The notes under the pieces were generated by a model. That model was not told where the DNA came from, made no database searches, and worked only from the letters and a program-made list of their open reading frames with translations. Position numbers and translations under genes: made by a program. From assembly GCA_937918935.1 (NCBI GenBank), contig CAKZSI010000025.1, positions 1-64,000 of the forward strand: a DNA stretch of 64,000 nucleotides. The letters are read 5' to 3'. Positions 35,747-44,674 of the stretch are shown here, piece after piece. Position 1 is the stretch's first letter; the number at the start of each line of letters is the position of its first letter. The stretch comes from an uncultured Chloroflexales bacterium (GTDB lineage Bacteria; Chloroflexota; Chloroflexia; Chloroflexales; Chloroflexaceae).

Positions 35747-35808
35747 GGCACGCTATTTCTAGTGCAGTTGCAGGCGCCAGTTGCCTGACGCTAACCGCCG
35801 GCAGGGGG

Positions 35809-35925
35809 CGGGGAAACCAGGTTTCCCCGCCTTCGTCACCGTTTGCAGCGTTCTTCCCCTTCCCAGCCTCACCCCGCCGGGGGGGGAGGAGCCCGGTCGC
35901 CTCCTCCGGCGGGGGAAGGTTCAGA
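35809..35925. repeat. Palindrome pair between nuoD and nuoI
   Basis: A perfect GGGGAAACC-type palindrome lies at 35809-35829. A larger hairpin around 35871-35925 has CCCCGCCGG and CCGGCGGGGG arms. Both are within the operon, in the 220-bp gap before nuoI. Confidence 0.7.
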
Positions 35926-35966
35926 GAGGGGACGGGTCGGTAAAAGAATGGAATGCAGGATTGGAC

Positions 35967-37076
35967 TTAGCGATCAACCTCCCCCATCACAATATCAATG
36001 CTACCCAGGATAACCACCACATCGGCCACCTTGTAGCCCCGGCACATATCGCCGAGGGGGGTAAGGTTGATGAACGAGGGCGCGCGCACCTTGTAGCGAT
36101 AGGGCCTTGGACTGCCGTCGCTCACCAGGTAGAAGCCCAGTTCACCCTTGGGCGACTCGATCCGCGCATAGGCGTCGCCGACGGGAGGACGCACGTTCTG
36201 GCGCGCTTTGGGGTTGATATGGCCGCCTCTGGCATCGGGCAGTTGCTCCACAATCTGTTCGATAATGCGCTTGCTCTGGCGCATCTCCTCGATGCGCACC
36301 AGAAAGCGATCGTAGACATCGCCGACGGAGCCGACGGGGATGTCGAAGTCGAAGCGGTCGTAGACGCTGTACGGCTCGGCCTTGCGAATGTCGTAGGGAA
36401 CCCCCGAACCGCGCAGCACCGGGCCGGTGACGCTGTAGGCCAGGGCCAGTTCTCTGGGAAGCACGCCGATGCCCTCGGCCCGTTGCATCAGGATCTCATT
36501 CTCGCGCAGGAGCCGTTCGAGTTCGTCCACGAAGGCCGGCATGGCCACCAGCAGTTCCTTCAATTTCGGCATAAACTCGGGCGGCAGGTCGCGCACCACT
36601 CCGCCGAAGCGGAAGTAGTTGCACATCATGCGCGCGCCGGAGGCCATCTCGAAGAGATCGAGGATCTTCTCGCGTTCGCGCATCCCGAAGGCGAGCTGGG
36701 TCTGCCACATCCCCATATCGTTGATCAGGAAGCCCAGGGCGCCGGCGTGGTTGAGGATGCGCGTCAATTCGACCATCAGCACGCGAATGTACTCGGCTCG
36801 CTCGGGCACCTCGATGCCGGCCAGTTTTTCCACCGCCATCGCGTAGGCCTGGTTGTTGGCCATCGAGTTGAAATAATCGAGCCGGTCGGTGTAGGGCATG
36901 TTCTGCAGATAGGTGTTCTGCTCGGCAATCTGCTCGTGATTGCGGTGAAGATAGCCAAATACCGGCTTGAGGTCGATGATCGTCTCACCGTCAACCGTCA
37001 CGAGCATGCGGAACACGCCATGGGTGGACGGGTGTTGCGGGCCGATGTTGATCTGGAGTTCTTCGGTCTTGAACAT
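35967..37076 (-). CDS. nuoD: NADH-quinone oxidoreductase subunit D
   Basis: The 49-kDa-type subunit forming the quinone-reduction site with NuoB. 369 residues, the size of unfused NuoD. The N-terminal loop [19 protein letters not shown] carries the quinone-site His, [20 protein letters not shown] follows, and the C-terminus [20 protein letters not shown] with [12 protein letters not shown] is typical. It is separate from NuoC (18-bp gap), unlike the CD fusion of enterobacteria. Confidence 0.97.
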   Translation of the reverse strand: MFKTEELQINIGPQHPSTHGVFRMLVTVDGETIIDLKPVFGYLHRNHEQIAEQNTYLQNMPYTDRLDYFNSMANNQAYAMAVEKLAGIEVPERAEYIRVLMVELTRILNHAGALGFLINDMGMWQTQLAFGMREREKILDLFEMASGARMMCNYFRFGGVVRDLPPEFMPKLKELLVAMPAFVDELERLLRENEILMQRAEGIGVLPRELALAYSVTGPVLRGSGVPYDIRKAEPYSVYDRFDFDIPVGSVGDVYDRFLVRIEEMRQSKRIIEQIVEQLPDARGGHINPKARQNVRPPVGDAYARIESPKGELGFYLVSDGSPRPYRYKVRAPSFINLTPLGDMCRGYKVADVVVILGSIDIVMGEVDR

Positions 37077-37094
37077 GGCGCTAGTTCCACACCC

Positions 37095-37616
37095 TCACTC
37101 ATCCGCGCCAATATACTTGTCGCCCTGCTTGGGAAAATCTTTGCGCATCGGCCAACCCTCGAACTCGTCCCACATATAGATGCGCCGGAGGAAGGGATGG
37201 TCGGTGAAGATAATGCCGAAAAGATCGAAGGCCTCGCGTTCGTGCAGGTTGGCCCCCGGCCAGTAGGGCGTCAGCGAGGGCGCCTCCGGCGCCTCGCGCG
37301 GGACGCGCACCTTCAGCACCAGGCCATCGCCCCCCTCGATGGTGTAGAAACGATAGACCAGTTCAAAGACCCCATCGGCCAGGTAGTCAACCACAGCGAT
37401 ATCGGAGAGAAAGGCGTACCCGAGCGTATCGCGGAGGTAGAGCGCCGCCTGGACCAGTTGCTCGGCTGCCACCACCGTATCGGTGGTGACGAAGGGCGCC
37501 GGTTGCGGGCCGTGGGCCGGGGGCGGGGTGACGCGCAGCGGTGTGGGTTCCAGCACTGTGCCGGGCAGATCGCGAGCCATGCGTTCGCGCAGTTCCTCGG
37601 GGCTAAGCCTGGGCAT
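37095..37616 (-). CDS. nuoC: NADH-quinone oxidoreductase subunit C
   Basis: The 30-kDa-type peripheral subunit, 173 residues. The signature [20 protein letters not shown] then [16 protein letters not shown] is intact. I use ATG 37616, which overlaps the end of nuoB by 14 bp; a TTG two codons earlier is the alternative. The N-terminal ~45 residues are Pro-rich and not conserved. Confidence 0.95.
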   Translation of the reverse strand: MPRLSPEELRERMARDLPGTVLEPTPLRVTPPPAHGPQPAPFVTTDTVVAAEQLVQAALYLRDTLGYAFLSDIAVVDYLADGVFELVYRFYTIEGGDGLVLKVRVPREAPEAPSLTPYWPGANLHEREAFDLFGIIFTDHPFLRRIYMWDEFEGWPMRKDFPKQGDKYIGADE

Positions 37617-38400
37617 CGCCAACCTCGTTCCGCTTCAGATCATCCACGGCGATCTCCGGGGCTACCCCTCGCGCCTTGAGGATGTTCTCCAGTTCGACCG
37701 TCGCGTCCATAATCGGGAACGTGCGCACAATCTCGGGGTGTTCGATCTGCCCGCTGCGCTGTTCGCCGTATTCGGGCGAGGTATACGGGCTGACGAGCGG
37801 CAACCCGCCCACCGGGTCGATCAACTTCCCGTCCACCTCGAGCCCGTGCGCGCCGAAGGCGGGCACGGGAAAATCGCTGGTTTGCGGCTTCTCGCCCTCG
37901 CCATACCAGCGCACGCGCCCGAGTTTCTGACGGTCGATCTGCTCCTGAAGCGTCATCAGCGCGTGCAGCAGGGCCTCGGGGCGCGGCGGGCAGCCAGGCA
38001 CATAGACATCCACGGGGATGAGCAGGTCAATGCCGCGCAGCACATTGTAGCCATCACGAAAGGGACCACCCGAGGTGGCGCAGGCGCCCATCGAAATCAC
38101 GTAGCGCGGCTCGGCCATCTGGTTGTAGAGCCGCACCACCTGGGGCGCCATCTTCTTAGTGACCGTACCGGCGACAATCATCAGGTCGGCCTGCCGCGGC
38201 GACGCGCGGAACAACTCGGCCCCGAAGCGGGCCACATCGTAGCGGCTCAGCCCGAAGGCCATCATCTCGATGGCGCAGCATGCCAGTCCGAAGGCCATTG
38301 GCCAGATTGATGAGCGCCGGCCCCAGTTGTAAAAGCGATTGAGCGTGGAGAGGAAGATGCCCTGCCGCTCCAGATCAAGCTGAATCTCGTGCTCACTCAT
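37603..38400 (-). CDS. nuoB: NADH-quinone oxidoreductase subunit B
   Basis: The PSST subunit carrying the terminal [4Fe-4S] cluster N2, 265 residues. Ligands are visible in [20 protein letters not shown] and [11 protein letters not shown]. Beyond the ~165-residue core it has a C-terminal extension of about 90 residues (from [10 protein letters not shown] on) that is absent from E. coli NuoB. ATG 38400 is chosen because the upstream 20 codons of the frame are not conserved. Confidence 0.96.
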   Translation of the reverse strand: MSEHEIQLDLERQGIFLSTLNRFYNWGRRSSIWPMAFGLACCAIEMMAFGLSRYDVARFGAELFRASPRQADLMIVAGTVTKKMAPQVVRLYNQMAEPRYVISMGACATSGGPFRDGYNVLRGIDLLIPVDVYVPGCPPRPEALLHALMTLQEQIDRQKLGRVRWYGEGEKPQTSDFPVPAFGAHGLEVDGKLIDPVGGLPLVSPYTSPEYGEQRSGQIEHPEIVRTFPIMDATVELENILKARGVAPEIAVDDLKRNEVGDAQA

Positions 38401-38490
38401 AGCTGATAACGGACCGGAGGGCTGCGTATTGCGCGTCAGGACAGCCGCGTGGTGCGGCACCTGTCGATCTGGGATCGTCCTCCTCCGATC

Positions 38491-38847
38491 CTATACCCAT
38501 TCTAGGGCGCCTTTGCGCCATTCATAGATCAGCCCGGCAGTCAGAATAATCAGGAACACCGCCGCGGCCGTGAAGCCGTAGAGCCCGAGTTGGTTGAAGG
38601 CGACCGCCCAGGGGTAGAGGAAGACAACCTCGATGTCGAAGATTACGAAGGCCAGGGCGTAGAGATAGTACTGCACTTTGAACTGCACCCGCAGATCGCC
38701 GATGGCCTCCAGGCCGCATTCGTAGGTTGATTGCTTGATCGGCGTCGGCCGTTTGGGGCGCAGAAAGTAGGCCAGTACCAGTGGCGCCAGGGGGAACATC
38801 ACCGCAGCGACGAAAAAGATGGCAATGAAGGCGTAGTTCGCGAGCAT
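38491..38847 (-). CDS. nuoA: NADH-quinone oxidoreductase subunit A
   Basis: 118 residues with three membrane helices: [20 protein letters not shown] then [20 protein letters not shown] is the family hallmark, with the acidic residues of the membrane loop. It is the first gene of the operon. ATG 38847 is used; the frame upstream is the leader containing the promoter. Confidence 0.96.
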   Translation of the reverse strand: MLANYAFIAIFFVAAVMFPLAPLVLAYFLRPKRPTPIKQSTYECGLEAIGDLRVQFKVQYYLYALAFVIFDIEVVFLYPWAVAFNQLGLYGFTAAAVFLIILTAGLIYEWRKGALEWV

Positions 38848-38892
38848 GGCCGTCCGTACCTCTCTGGCGCGGTCACCGTGTGGAACGGCGCA

Positions 38893-38922
38893 AGTATAGC
38901 ATAGTTTTGAACTTACGCGCAA
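38893..38922 (-). promoter_or_regulatory. nuoA: Probable nuo operon promoter
   Basis: On the minus strand, -35 TTGCGC (38922-38917) and -10 TATACT (38898-38893) are separated by 18 bp, about 45 bp before the nuoA start. The leader upstream is locally AT-rich. Confidence 0.55.
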
Positions 38923-39052
38923 ACGTCACCTTTGCGAAAATCCGCATCACAAAGAGATGCGCGTCTTTTTGCGATCTATATCACAAGGGAATTACATCAT
39001 TGCCTTTAGGGAATTGCCGCAGCGGAGCCGAAGTATTAGCGCAGCCAGTGCT

Positions 39053-39505
39053 TCAATCGGTCAGCAACTTCAACTCCACCCGCCCTACGCGGATCACGTC
39101 GCCGTCGTGCGCCTCGGCGCTGGCGCGGACTTCGAAGCCGTTCAGGTAGGTGCCGTTGGTGCTGTTGAGGTCCTCGATCTGCCACACCCCGTCGCGCCAT
39201 TGCAGCCGGGCGTGTTCAGCGGAGAGGAAGGTGTCGTTGAGCGAGATGTCGGCCTCGGTGCTGCGACCGATCACGGTGATGGGCGCCAGCGGGAAGCTCT
39301 TGCCCACGGGAATGCCCGTCTGCCCGGCGGAGACGACCACCAGTTGCCCGTACTGGCTCGCGGGCGCCTGCGCGGGGCCGGCCACGCGCACGTCGCGGGC
39401 CACCACACGCAGCACCTGCCAGAGGAAAAAGTAGAGCAGGAACACCACCGCCACGCGCAGCAGGAGGAGGAGAACACCGATGGAGAGATTCGCGATGTCG
39501 AACAT
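39053..39505 (-). CDS. Membrane-anchored FHA-domain protein
   Basis: 150 residues: one N-terminal membrane helix (VLLLLLRVAVVFLLYFFLWQ), a short linker and a C-terminal FHA domain with the phosphothreonine-binding signatures VIGRSTEADISLND, SAEHARL and DLNSTNGTYLNG. This layout is that of FhaB/FipA-type proteins, which read Thr phosphorylation by Ser/Thr kinases at the cell envelope. It starts immediately after the stop of the FhaA-like gene, so the two are coupled. No kinase gene is in the window. Confidence 0.9.
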   Translation of the reverse strand: MFDIANLSIGVLLLLLRVAVVFLLYFFLWQVLRVVARDVRVAGPAQAPASQYGQLVVVSAGQTGIPVGKSFPLAPITVIGRSTEADISLNDTFLSAEHARLQWRDGVWQIEDLNSTNGTYLNGFEVRASAEAHDGDVIRVGRVELKLLTD

Positions 39506-40222
39506 CTAGCTATCTCGAAAGGTCAACTCCAGGCCGCCGAGGGAGATGGTGTCGCCGTCACGAAGGGCAGTTTCGCTGACGCGCGCGCCGTTGACGAAGG
39601 TGCCATTTGTGCTGCCCAGGTCGGTGATCCAGAAGCGCCGTTGCCGGTAGCGCAACTGGGCGTGGTGGCGCGAAACACGGCTGTCTTCCACGATCACGTC
39701 GTTGCTGAGGCCGCGCCCGATGCTGATGGCAGTGCTTTCCAGGGGGATCGAGCGTGGGCCTTCGGGCGTCTGGAGCAGCAGCAGGGCGTGGTTCTTGCGC
39801 GGCGACGGTGCGGCGCCGGCGGGCGGGATCACCTGGGTGGTCTCCGCGCCCTGGCTGCTGGTCATCTCCGCGACGACCTGGATGGAGCGTCTGGGCACCG
39901 CGGCGTCTTCGGCCAGCACGACCCGGGGGTGCTCGAGCATGGCAAAGCCACGCTCCTGGGCCAGTTCGCTCAGGTAGGTGGCCATTTCCTGTTCGAGTTG
40001 CCCCCGCACCGGCTCAAAGGCGGCGAAATCCTGCGGGTTGAGGTAGGCGCGGTAGAAGCTCGGCACGATCACGCGCCTGACACTGATCGATTGCTGGCTC
40101 TCCATGGCCCGCTCCAGACGCCGGGCGATCTCCACCGGCTGCACCGGGCTGCGGAAGAGCCGCGCCACCGACCCCTCCACCAGTTGCTCCATAAACTGTT
40201 CAAAGCGGCTCAGCGCCGACAT
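39506..40222 (-). CDS. FhaA-like protein (DUF3662 plus FHA domain)
   Basis: 238 residues. The N-terminal DUF3662-type domain (FEQFMEQLVEGSVARLFRSP, VQPVEIARRLERAME, PSFYRAYLNPQDFAAFE) is followed by a linker and a C-terminal FHA domain (ISIGRGLSNDVIVEDSRVSR and GSTNGTFVNGARV). Homologues in Actinobacteria regulate cell-wall synthesis through phosphothreonine binding. ATG 40222 has GAGGAG upstream. It pairs with the membrane FHA protein downstream. Confidence 0.92.
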   Translation of the reverse strand: MSALSRFEQFMEQLVEGSVARLFRSPVQPVEIARRLERAMESQQSISVRRVIVPSFYRAYLNPQDFAAFEPVRGQLEQEMATYLSELAQERGFAMLEHPRVVLAEDAAVPRRSIQVVAEMTSSQGAETTQVIPPAGAAPSPRKNHALLLLQTPEGPRSIPLESTAISIGRGLSNDVIVEDSRVSRHHAQLRYRQRRFWITDLGSTNGTFVNGARVSETALRDGDTISLGGLELTFRDS

Positions 40223-40288
40223 GGCTGTCACTCCTCGGATGCGCCGGTGCAGGCGGCTTCTCCGCGCCCCTGCCTGATGGGAGGGTCT

Positions 40289-40307
40289 GGGAGGGCTTCG
40301 CCCTCCC
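40289..40307. terminator. GGGAGGGC hairpin between tsaB and fhaA
   Basis: An 8-bp perfect stem (GGGAGGGC with GCCCTCCC) with a 3-nt TTC loop, in a 102-bp gap. A family-2 palindrome. Confidence 0.55.
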
Positions 40308-40324
40308 GGAAACCGTGCGCCCGG

Positions 40325-40993
40325 TCACGGGCGGGGCTTCACCGGCTCGCCCAGGTAGATCGGCTCCAGGCTCACCAGATCATCACGCTCCCCGTTGACC
40401 AGGCGCTGCCAGGCCAGTTCGGCCAGAAAGGCTGGCCGGCGCAGGTTGGCCGCCGGGCGTGGAAAAAGCGCCCGCGGGCCAAGCGCCCGTTGGATCCGGG
40501 CCGTGGCGTCCTCGTCCAGATCGCCGCAGAACAGGCCCCGGTCCTCGACCTCGGCGCAGAGTTCGTCCAGGGTCAGGTTGCGATCCGGCTCGCGGCGCGC
40601 CGGGTCGGAGTCAAATTGAAACATCGCCGTCGCAAAACGGTCGCGCCCCAGGCGGATCAACGGGTAGATCGGCGCCCCGGCCCGGGCGTGCTGGTAGGCC
40701 AGGGCTTCCAGGGTGCTGATCCCCAGCAGGGCCAGCCCCCCCGCCAGGGCCAGGCCCTTGGCGACGCTCATACCCACCCGCAGGCCGCTCCAACTGCCGG
40801 GCCCCAGGGCTACCCCGACCGCCCGCAGCGACCCCCGCTCCACCCCGGCGTAGCCGAGCAGCCGGTCGAGTTGCGGCAACAACTGGGCGGTGTGGTTGCG
40901 CCCCGATTCCCAGACGCACTCCGCCAGCGGTCCGCGCCCATCGTACAGCGCGATCCCCGTGAGACTGGTCGCTGTGTCTATCGCCAGCAGCAT
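40325..40993 (-). CDS. tsaB: tRNA threonylcarbamoyladenosine biosynthesis protein TsaB
   Basis: 222 residues of the ASKHA fold. The N-terminus LLAIDTATSLTGIALYDGRG, the region NHTAQLLPQLDRLL and the glycine-rich VALGPGSWSGLRVGMSVAKG then LALAG match TsaB. TsaB is the scaffold that binds TsaD and TsaE to make the t6A modification of ANN-decoding tRNAs. I start at ATG 40993. It lies 84 bp after tsaE, on the same strand. Confidence 0.93.
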   Translation of the reverse strand: MLLAIDTATSLTGIALYDGRGPLAECVWESGRNHTAQLLPQLDRLLGYAGVERGSLRAVGVALGPGSWSGLRVGMSVAKGLALAGGLALLGISTLEALAYQHARAGAPIYPLIRLGRDRFATAMFQFDSDPARREPDRNLTLDELCAEVEDRGLFCGDLDEDATARIQRALGPRALFPRPAANLRRPAFLAELAWQRLVNGERDDLVSLEPIYLGEPVKPRP

Positions 40994-41077
40994 TTCTGTA
41001 TCTCGGCAGGGCAGCGGGGAAACCACGTTATTTCCACCTGTGGCCTCTCCTGTTCAATAACGTGCCGGATGTGCCGG

Positions 41078-41602
41078 TTACCCGTGGAACGCCGTCTCCT
41101 TAAACGCCGTGACCAGTTCGACGTAGCGCCGGCCGTGGGGCACGAAGCGCAGCCGGCGCTTGGTTTCGCTGACGTGCTGCATGTAGATCGCCAGATGGTC
41201 GGCGGGAACGCGTTCCAGCGCCCGCTCGGGCCACTCGATCAGACAGACGCCCTCGCCGGACCAGAGTTCGTCAAGGCCGATGGTCGCCAGTTCACGCTCC
41301 TCGGCGATACGGTACAGGTCGATGTGATAAATCGGGATGCGCCGGTGGCGCGGGCCGGCGCGGTACTCATTCACCAGCACAAAACTGGGGCTGGTGACCG
41401 GATCGGGCGAATCGAGACCCCGCGCCACTCCGCGCACAAACCGGGTTTTTCCCACGCCAAACGTCCCCACCAGCAGCACCAGATCCCCCGCGCGCAGGTG
41501 CTCGCCGAGCCGCTGGCCGACGCGCTCGGTTTGCGCGGGGCTATGACTGATGAAATCAAGCTCGTGGGCGGTCTGGGCCGCCGGCAGGCGCTGGTCGCTC
41601 AT
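41078..41602 (-). CDS. tsaE: tRNA threonylcarbamoyladenosine ATPase TsaE
   Basis: 174 residues. The Walker A loop is VGTFGVGKTRFVRG, followed by the family features SPSFVLVNEY, IYHIDLYRI, IGLDELW and VCLIEWPERA. The ATPase resets the TsaBD complex after each t6A reaction. ATG 41602 lies inside the 3' end of the upstream membrane gene (47-bp overlap), so the genes are translationally coupled. Confidence 0.94.
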   Translation of the reverse strand: MSDQRLPAAQTAHELDFISHSPAQTERVGQRLGEHLRAGDLVLLVGTFGVGKTRFVRGVARGLDSPDPVTSPSFVLVNEYRAGPRHRRIPIYHIDLYRIAEERELATIGLDELWSGEGVCLIEWPERALERVPADHLAIYMQHVSETKRRLRFVPHGRRYVELVTAFKETAFHG

Positions 41603-42578
41603 TGGCTGTATTGTAGCACGGCGGGGCATGGCCGCGGAACCAGGGGAAGGGCAGGCGCGGCAGCAGCCCGGCGAGGAGGCCCGTGGCGATGATTGCCTGG
41701 GTCAGCCCGGCAATCGTATCCGGGGTACGCTCGCCGAGGATAAATACGGCGGGGATGAGCCAGCTCAGCACGAGTGGGTACCAGGGCCAGGCCGGGCGCC
41801 AGCGGATGACCACGAAGGCGACACCGACGGCGATGTAGATCACCGAGAGGGGGTAGAGCAGCGTATTCAGCAGCACCAGGGCGCCGAAGGGGTCGTGGCG
41901 CCCGTGGCGCCACCAGAGGGCTGCGGCGAGCAGCCCCAGCGCGGGGCCGAAGGGCAGCGCGAGGAGCGGCCGGTCGGGCAGGGCTACACGGTAAGCGTTG
42001 AGGCCATCGTACCACTGCGCGTAGATCTGCGGACCGGCGATGAGCGCCACGCCCCCCCAGAGCAGCGCGCAGATACCGGCAAAGAGGCCCAGCAATTGCC
42101 AGCGGCGCTCGCGCAGCGCCAGCCACAGCAGCCACGCCGCCCCCAGGATGGTTGCCTGGGGTTTGAGCAGGCAGAGTGCCAGCAGCAGCGCCACGCGACG
42201 GTCGCGGCCGGCGCGCAGGGCCTGTTCGGCGAGCATCAGGCCCACCAGGGCCAGCAGCGTGGTCTGGCCGATCACCAGTCCCTGCATCAACGGCAGCCAG
42301 AGCAGCAGCCAGGGCAGGGCTATCCGTCCGCTCGCCCGCCTGGCCCAGCGTTCAAAGCCGACGATCGAGAGGAGTTGGACCAGCACCCCGCTGACCTGCC
42401 AGGGCAACAATGCCAGCGGCGCGACCAGCAGCAACGTGGCCGGCGGGTACGCGTACCAGCCGGCCTCATAGGCCGTCCCGTCGGGCATGGTGAACGCGCC
42501 ATACGGGTCGCCACCGGCCAGCCAGTGTAACACGGCCCCCATTAACGAACGCCAATCCGATAGCCAGAATTGCTCCAT
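41556..42578 (-). CDS. GT87-like (DUF2029) membrane glycosyltransferase
   Basis: 340 residues with about nine hydrophobic helices. The arrangement, with GGDPYGAFTMPDG near the N-terminus, WYAYPPATLLLVAPLALLPW, then GQTTLLALVGLMLAEQALRA and LKPQATILGAAWLLW, fits the GT87/DUF2029 polyprenol-linked mannosyltransferase-type family. The expected acidic catalytic residue would be the Asp in GGDPYG. The substrate is unknown. ATG 42578 is chosen over a longer frame crossing repeat sequence. Confidence 0.75.
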   Translation of the reverse strand: MEQFWLSDWRSLMGAVLHWLAGGDPYGAFTMPDGTAYEAGWYAYPPATLLLVAPLALLPWQVSGVLVQLLSIVGFERWARRASGRIALPWLLLWLPLMQGLVIGQTTLLALVGLMLAEQALRAGRDRRVALLLALCLLKPQATILGAAWLLWLALRERRWQLLGLFAGICALLWGGVALIAGPQIYAQWYDGLNAYRVALPDRPLLALPFGPALGLLAAALWWRHGRHDPFGALVLLNTLLYPLSVIYIAVGVAFVVIRWRPAWPWYPLVLSWLIPAVFILGERTPDTIAGLTQAIIATGLLAGLLPRLPFPWFRGHAPPCYNTANERPAPAGGPDRPRA

Positions 42579-42912
42579 CCGCAAACCTCTCTGTGGTTGC
42601 GGGGAGGCGCAGCCTCGCCGCGCCCCTCCCAGTGGTATCCTCACCCCGGGTATCTACAGTAGCACACAACCATTACGACCATTGCCTTCCGCCGCGCGGT
42701 AACGGCGTGGTAAGCGGGTTGGGCGAGGAAGCGCCCCGGCAGTATCAGACCACCTCGGTACCGGCGCGCTATAGGCGTTTATCCGTCCAGCCGCTATACT
42801 ATACACTGCCGTGCAGGTGCACGCCTCGTTGGAAAAAATATAAAGAGTTTTCCAGCGAGGCCTTCCCAAACCCTCCTGTGCATGGCCTGTTTTCACTGTA
42901 GACTGGAGACGT
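42579..42912. other. Divergent promoter region with palindromes
   Basis: About 330 bp. A GGGGAGGCGCAGCCTCGCC-type hairpin near 42601 and TATACT elements near 42795 and 42800 on the plus strand are visible. No gene is supported. Confidence 0.4.
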
Positions 42913-44536
42913 ATGCGCTACCTGCTCGATCAGCAATCCTACGACGACATGCTCCGCCGCAAGAGCCACTCGCGCGATTGCTACGTTCGCGATACCGAAT
43001 ACCTCCACCATCTGTCATCTGTATATTGACGGGGTCAAATACACCCTAGCGCGCGCGGTCTATGCTTGCTTGAAAGAGGCCCAGGCAAGGAATGACACCG
43101 ATGCCATTCTTCACCTTCAGATGCACGTGCAGGATCTCGAGCAGTTGATTGCCGAGGCGCGGGCGCGAGGCGAGAACATCGCCAGTCTGCGCGCCATTGG
43201 CGACCCGCCCCCGTCGGAGGATGAGGCGCGCCCGCAACTGAACAACAGCTTTCTGCCGGCCACGCCCCAGACCCTGGCGGAGACTGGCCTCAACCGCACC
43301 TTTCTGACCGAGCACCTCCTGCGCGTGCTCTACAACCGCGGTCGCATGACCGGCCGCGAACTGGCCGATACGTTGTGTCTCTACTACCGGATCGTTGAGG
43401 AGTTGATCCAGGATTTGCGGCGGGTCGAACAGATTGACATCATCGGGCAAAAAGGCTTCGGCGACATCAACTACGAGTATGTGCTTACCCCCCGCGGGCA
43501 GGAGGCCGCCCAGGCCGCTCTGCTGAAGACCCAGTACGCCGGGGCGGCCCCCGTGCCGATTGACGACTGGATTGCCTCGGTCAAGGCCCAGACCGTCAAG
43601 AACGTCAGGGTGACGCGCAAAAACATCCGTGACGCCTTCCACGGCCTCGTCATTGATGATTCGATCCTGAACTCGGTGGGCCCGGCGGTGAACTCGGGCG
43701 CCTCGGTCATGCTCTTCGGCTATCCTGGCAATGGCAAGACCACCATCGCCGAGCGCATTACCCACCTGATGGGCGATGATATCTTCATTCCGCAGACGAT
43801 CTATGCCGACGGCGCGATTATCAAAATGTACGACGCGATTGTGCATGAACCGCCAAAGCGTCCGTGGGATGACCAGCAAGAGTACGACAGGCGCTGGGTG
43901 CGCATCAGTCGCCCGGTGGTGATTGTCGGCGGTGAGTTGACCCTGGAGCAGTTGAACCTGATTTACAACGAGGCTTCAAAGATCTACGAGGCGCCGTTCC
44001 AGATGAAGGCCAACTGCGGCATCTTCCTGATTGACGACTTCGGGCGGCAGCAGGTGCGGGTCTTCGACCTGCTCAACCGCTGGATCGTGCCCCTGGAGAA
44101 GCGCTTCGATTACCTCAACACCGTCACCGGCCAGAAGATCCAGATCCCCTTCGACCAGTTGATCATGTTCTCGACCAACCTTGACCCAAAGGATCTCGGC
44201 GATGAGGCCCTGTTGCGGCGCATCAAGTTCAAGTTCGAGATCATCGATCCCACCGAGGAGCAGTGGCGCGAGATCTGGAAGATCATGTGCAAGGTGCGGG
44301 GCGTGCGTTACGACGATCGGGCGCTCGATTACCTGGTCAGTAAATGGTATAAACCGGACAACCGCCCCTTCCGCATGTGCCAGCCGCGCGACATCCTCGA
44401 CCAGTTGATTTCAATCGCCAGGTACAATATGGAGCAACCGGCGCTCACCGCCGACCTGCTCGATGCGGCCTGTCTGACCTACTTCCCCAGCAAGGAAAAG
44501 AAGAACTTCGGGGCCAGGGTGCGGCTGGATCTTTAG
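42913..44536 (+). CDS. AAA-family ATPase, frame broken by a 7-bp duplication
   Basis: The restored protein would have about 538 residues: a short N-terminal domain, a winged-helix-like region (LLRVLYNRGRMTGRELADTL, IVEELIQDLRRVEQIDIIG) and an AAA ATPase domain with Walker A FGYPGNGKTT (from about 43715) and Walker B GIFLIDDFGR. The ATG at 42913 with GGAG upstream opens MRYLLDQQSYDDMLRRKSHS, but this frame ends at 43029. From 43016 the coding continues in the next frame (HLYIDGVKYTLARAVYACLK). Between them CATCTGT is present twice in tandem (43009-43022), and removing one copy joins the frames perfectly. The ORF from TTG 43070 would lack the N-terminus. Function unknown; the ATPase core itself is intact. 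Confidence 0.8.
43009..43022. repeat. 7-bp tandem duplication causing a frameshift
   Basis: CATCTGT at 43009-43015 is repeated at 43016-43022. One unit gives the in-frame reading LHHLYIDG; two units shift the frame. Confidence 0.85.
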
Positions 44537-44674
44537 ATATGGTTTACCCGTATACTGGACGGGTACAGGCAGGCTCACGGATGGTACAACGTCCGCCCAC
44601 GGCGGTGGGGGTCGGGGCTTGCCCCAAAGAGGTTCACTGGCTATACCAGCGGGCGTCGCCTCCTTGCATCCCAT

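Noticed and set aside
38957-41692. A 911-residue plus-strand open frame
   Set aside because: It runs antisense to four recognisable genes (two FHA proteins, tsaB, tsaE) and has no protein-like motifs.
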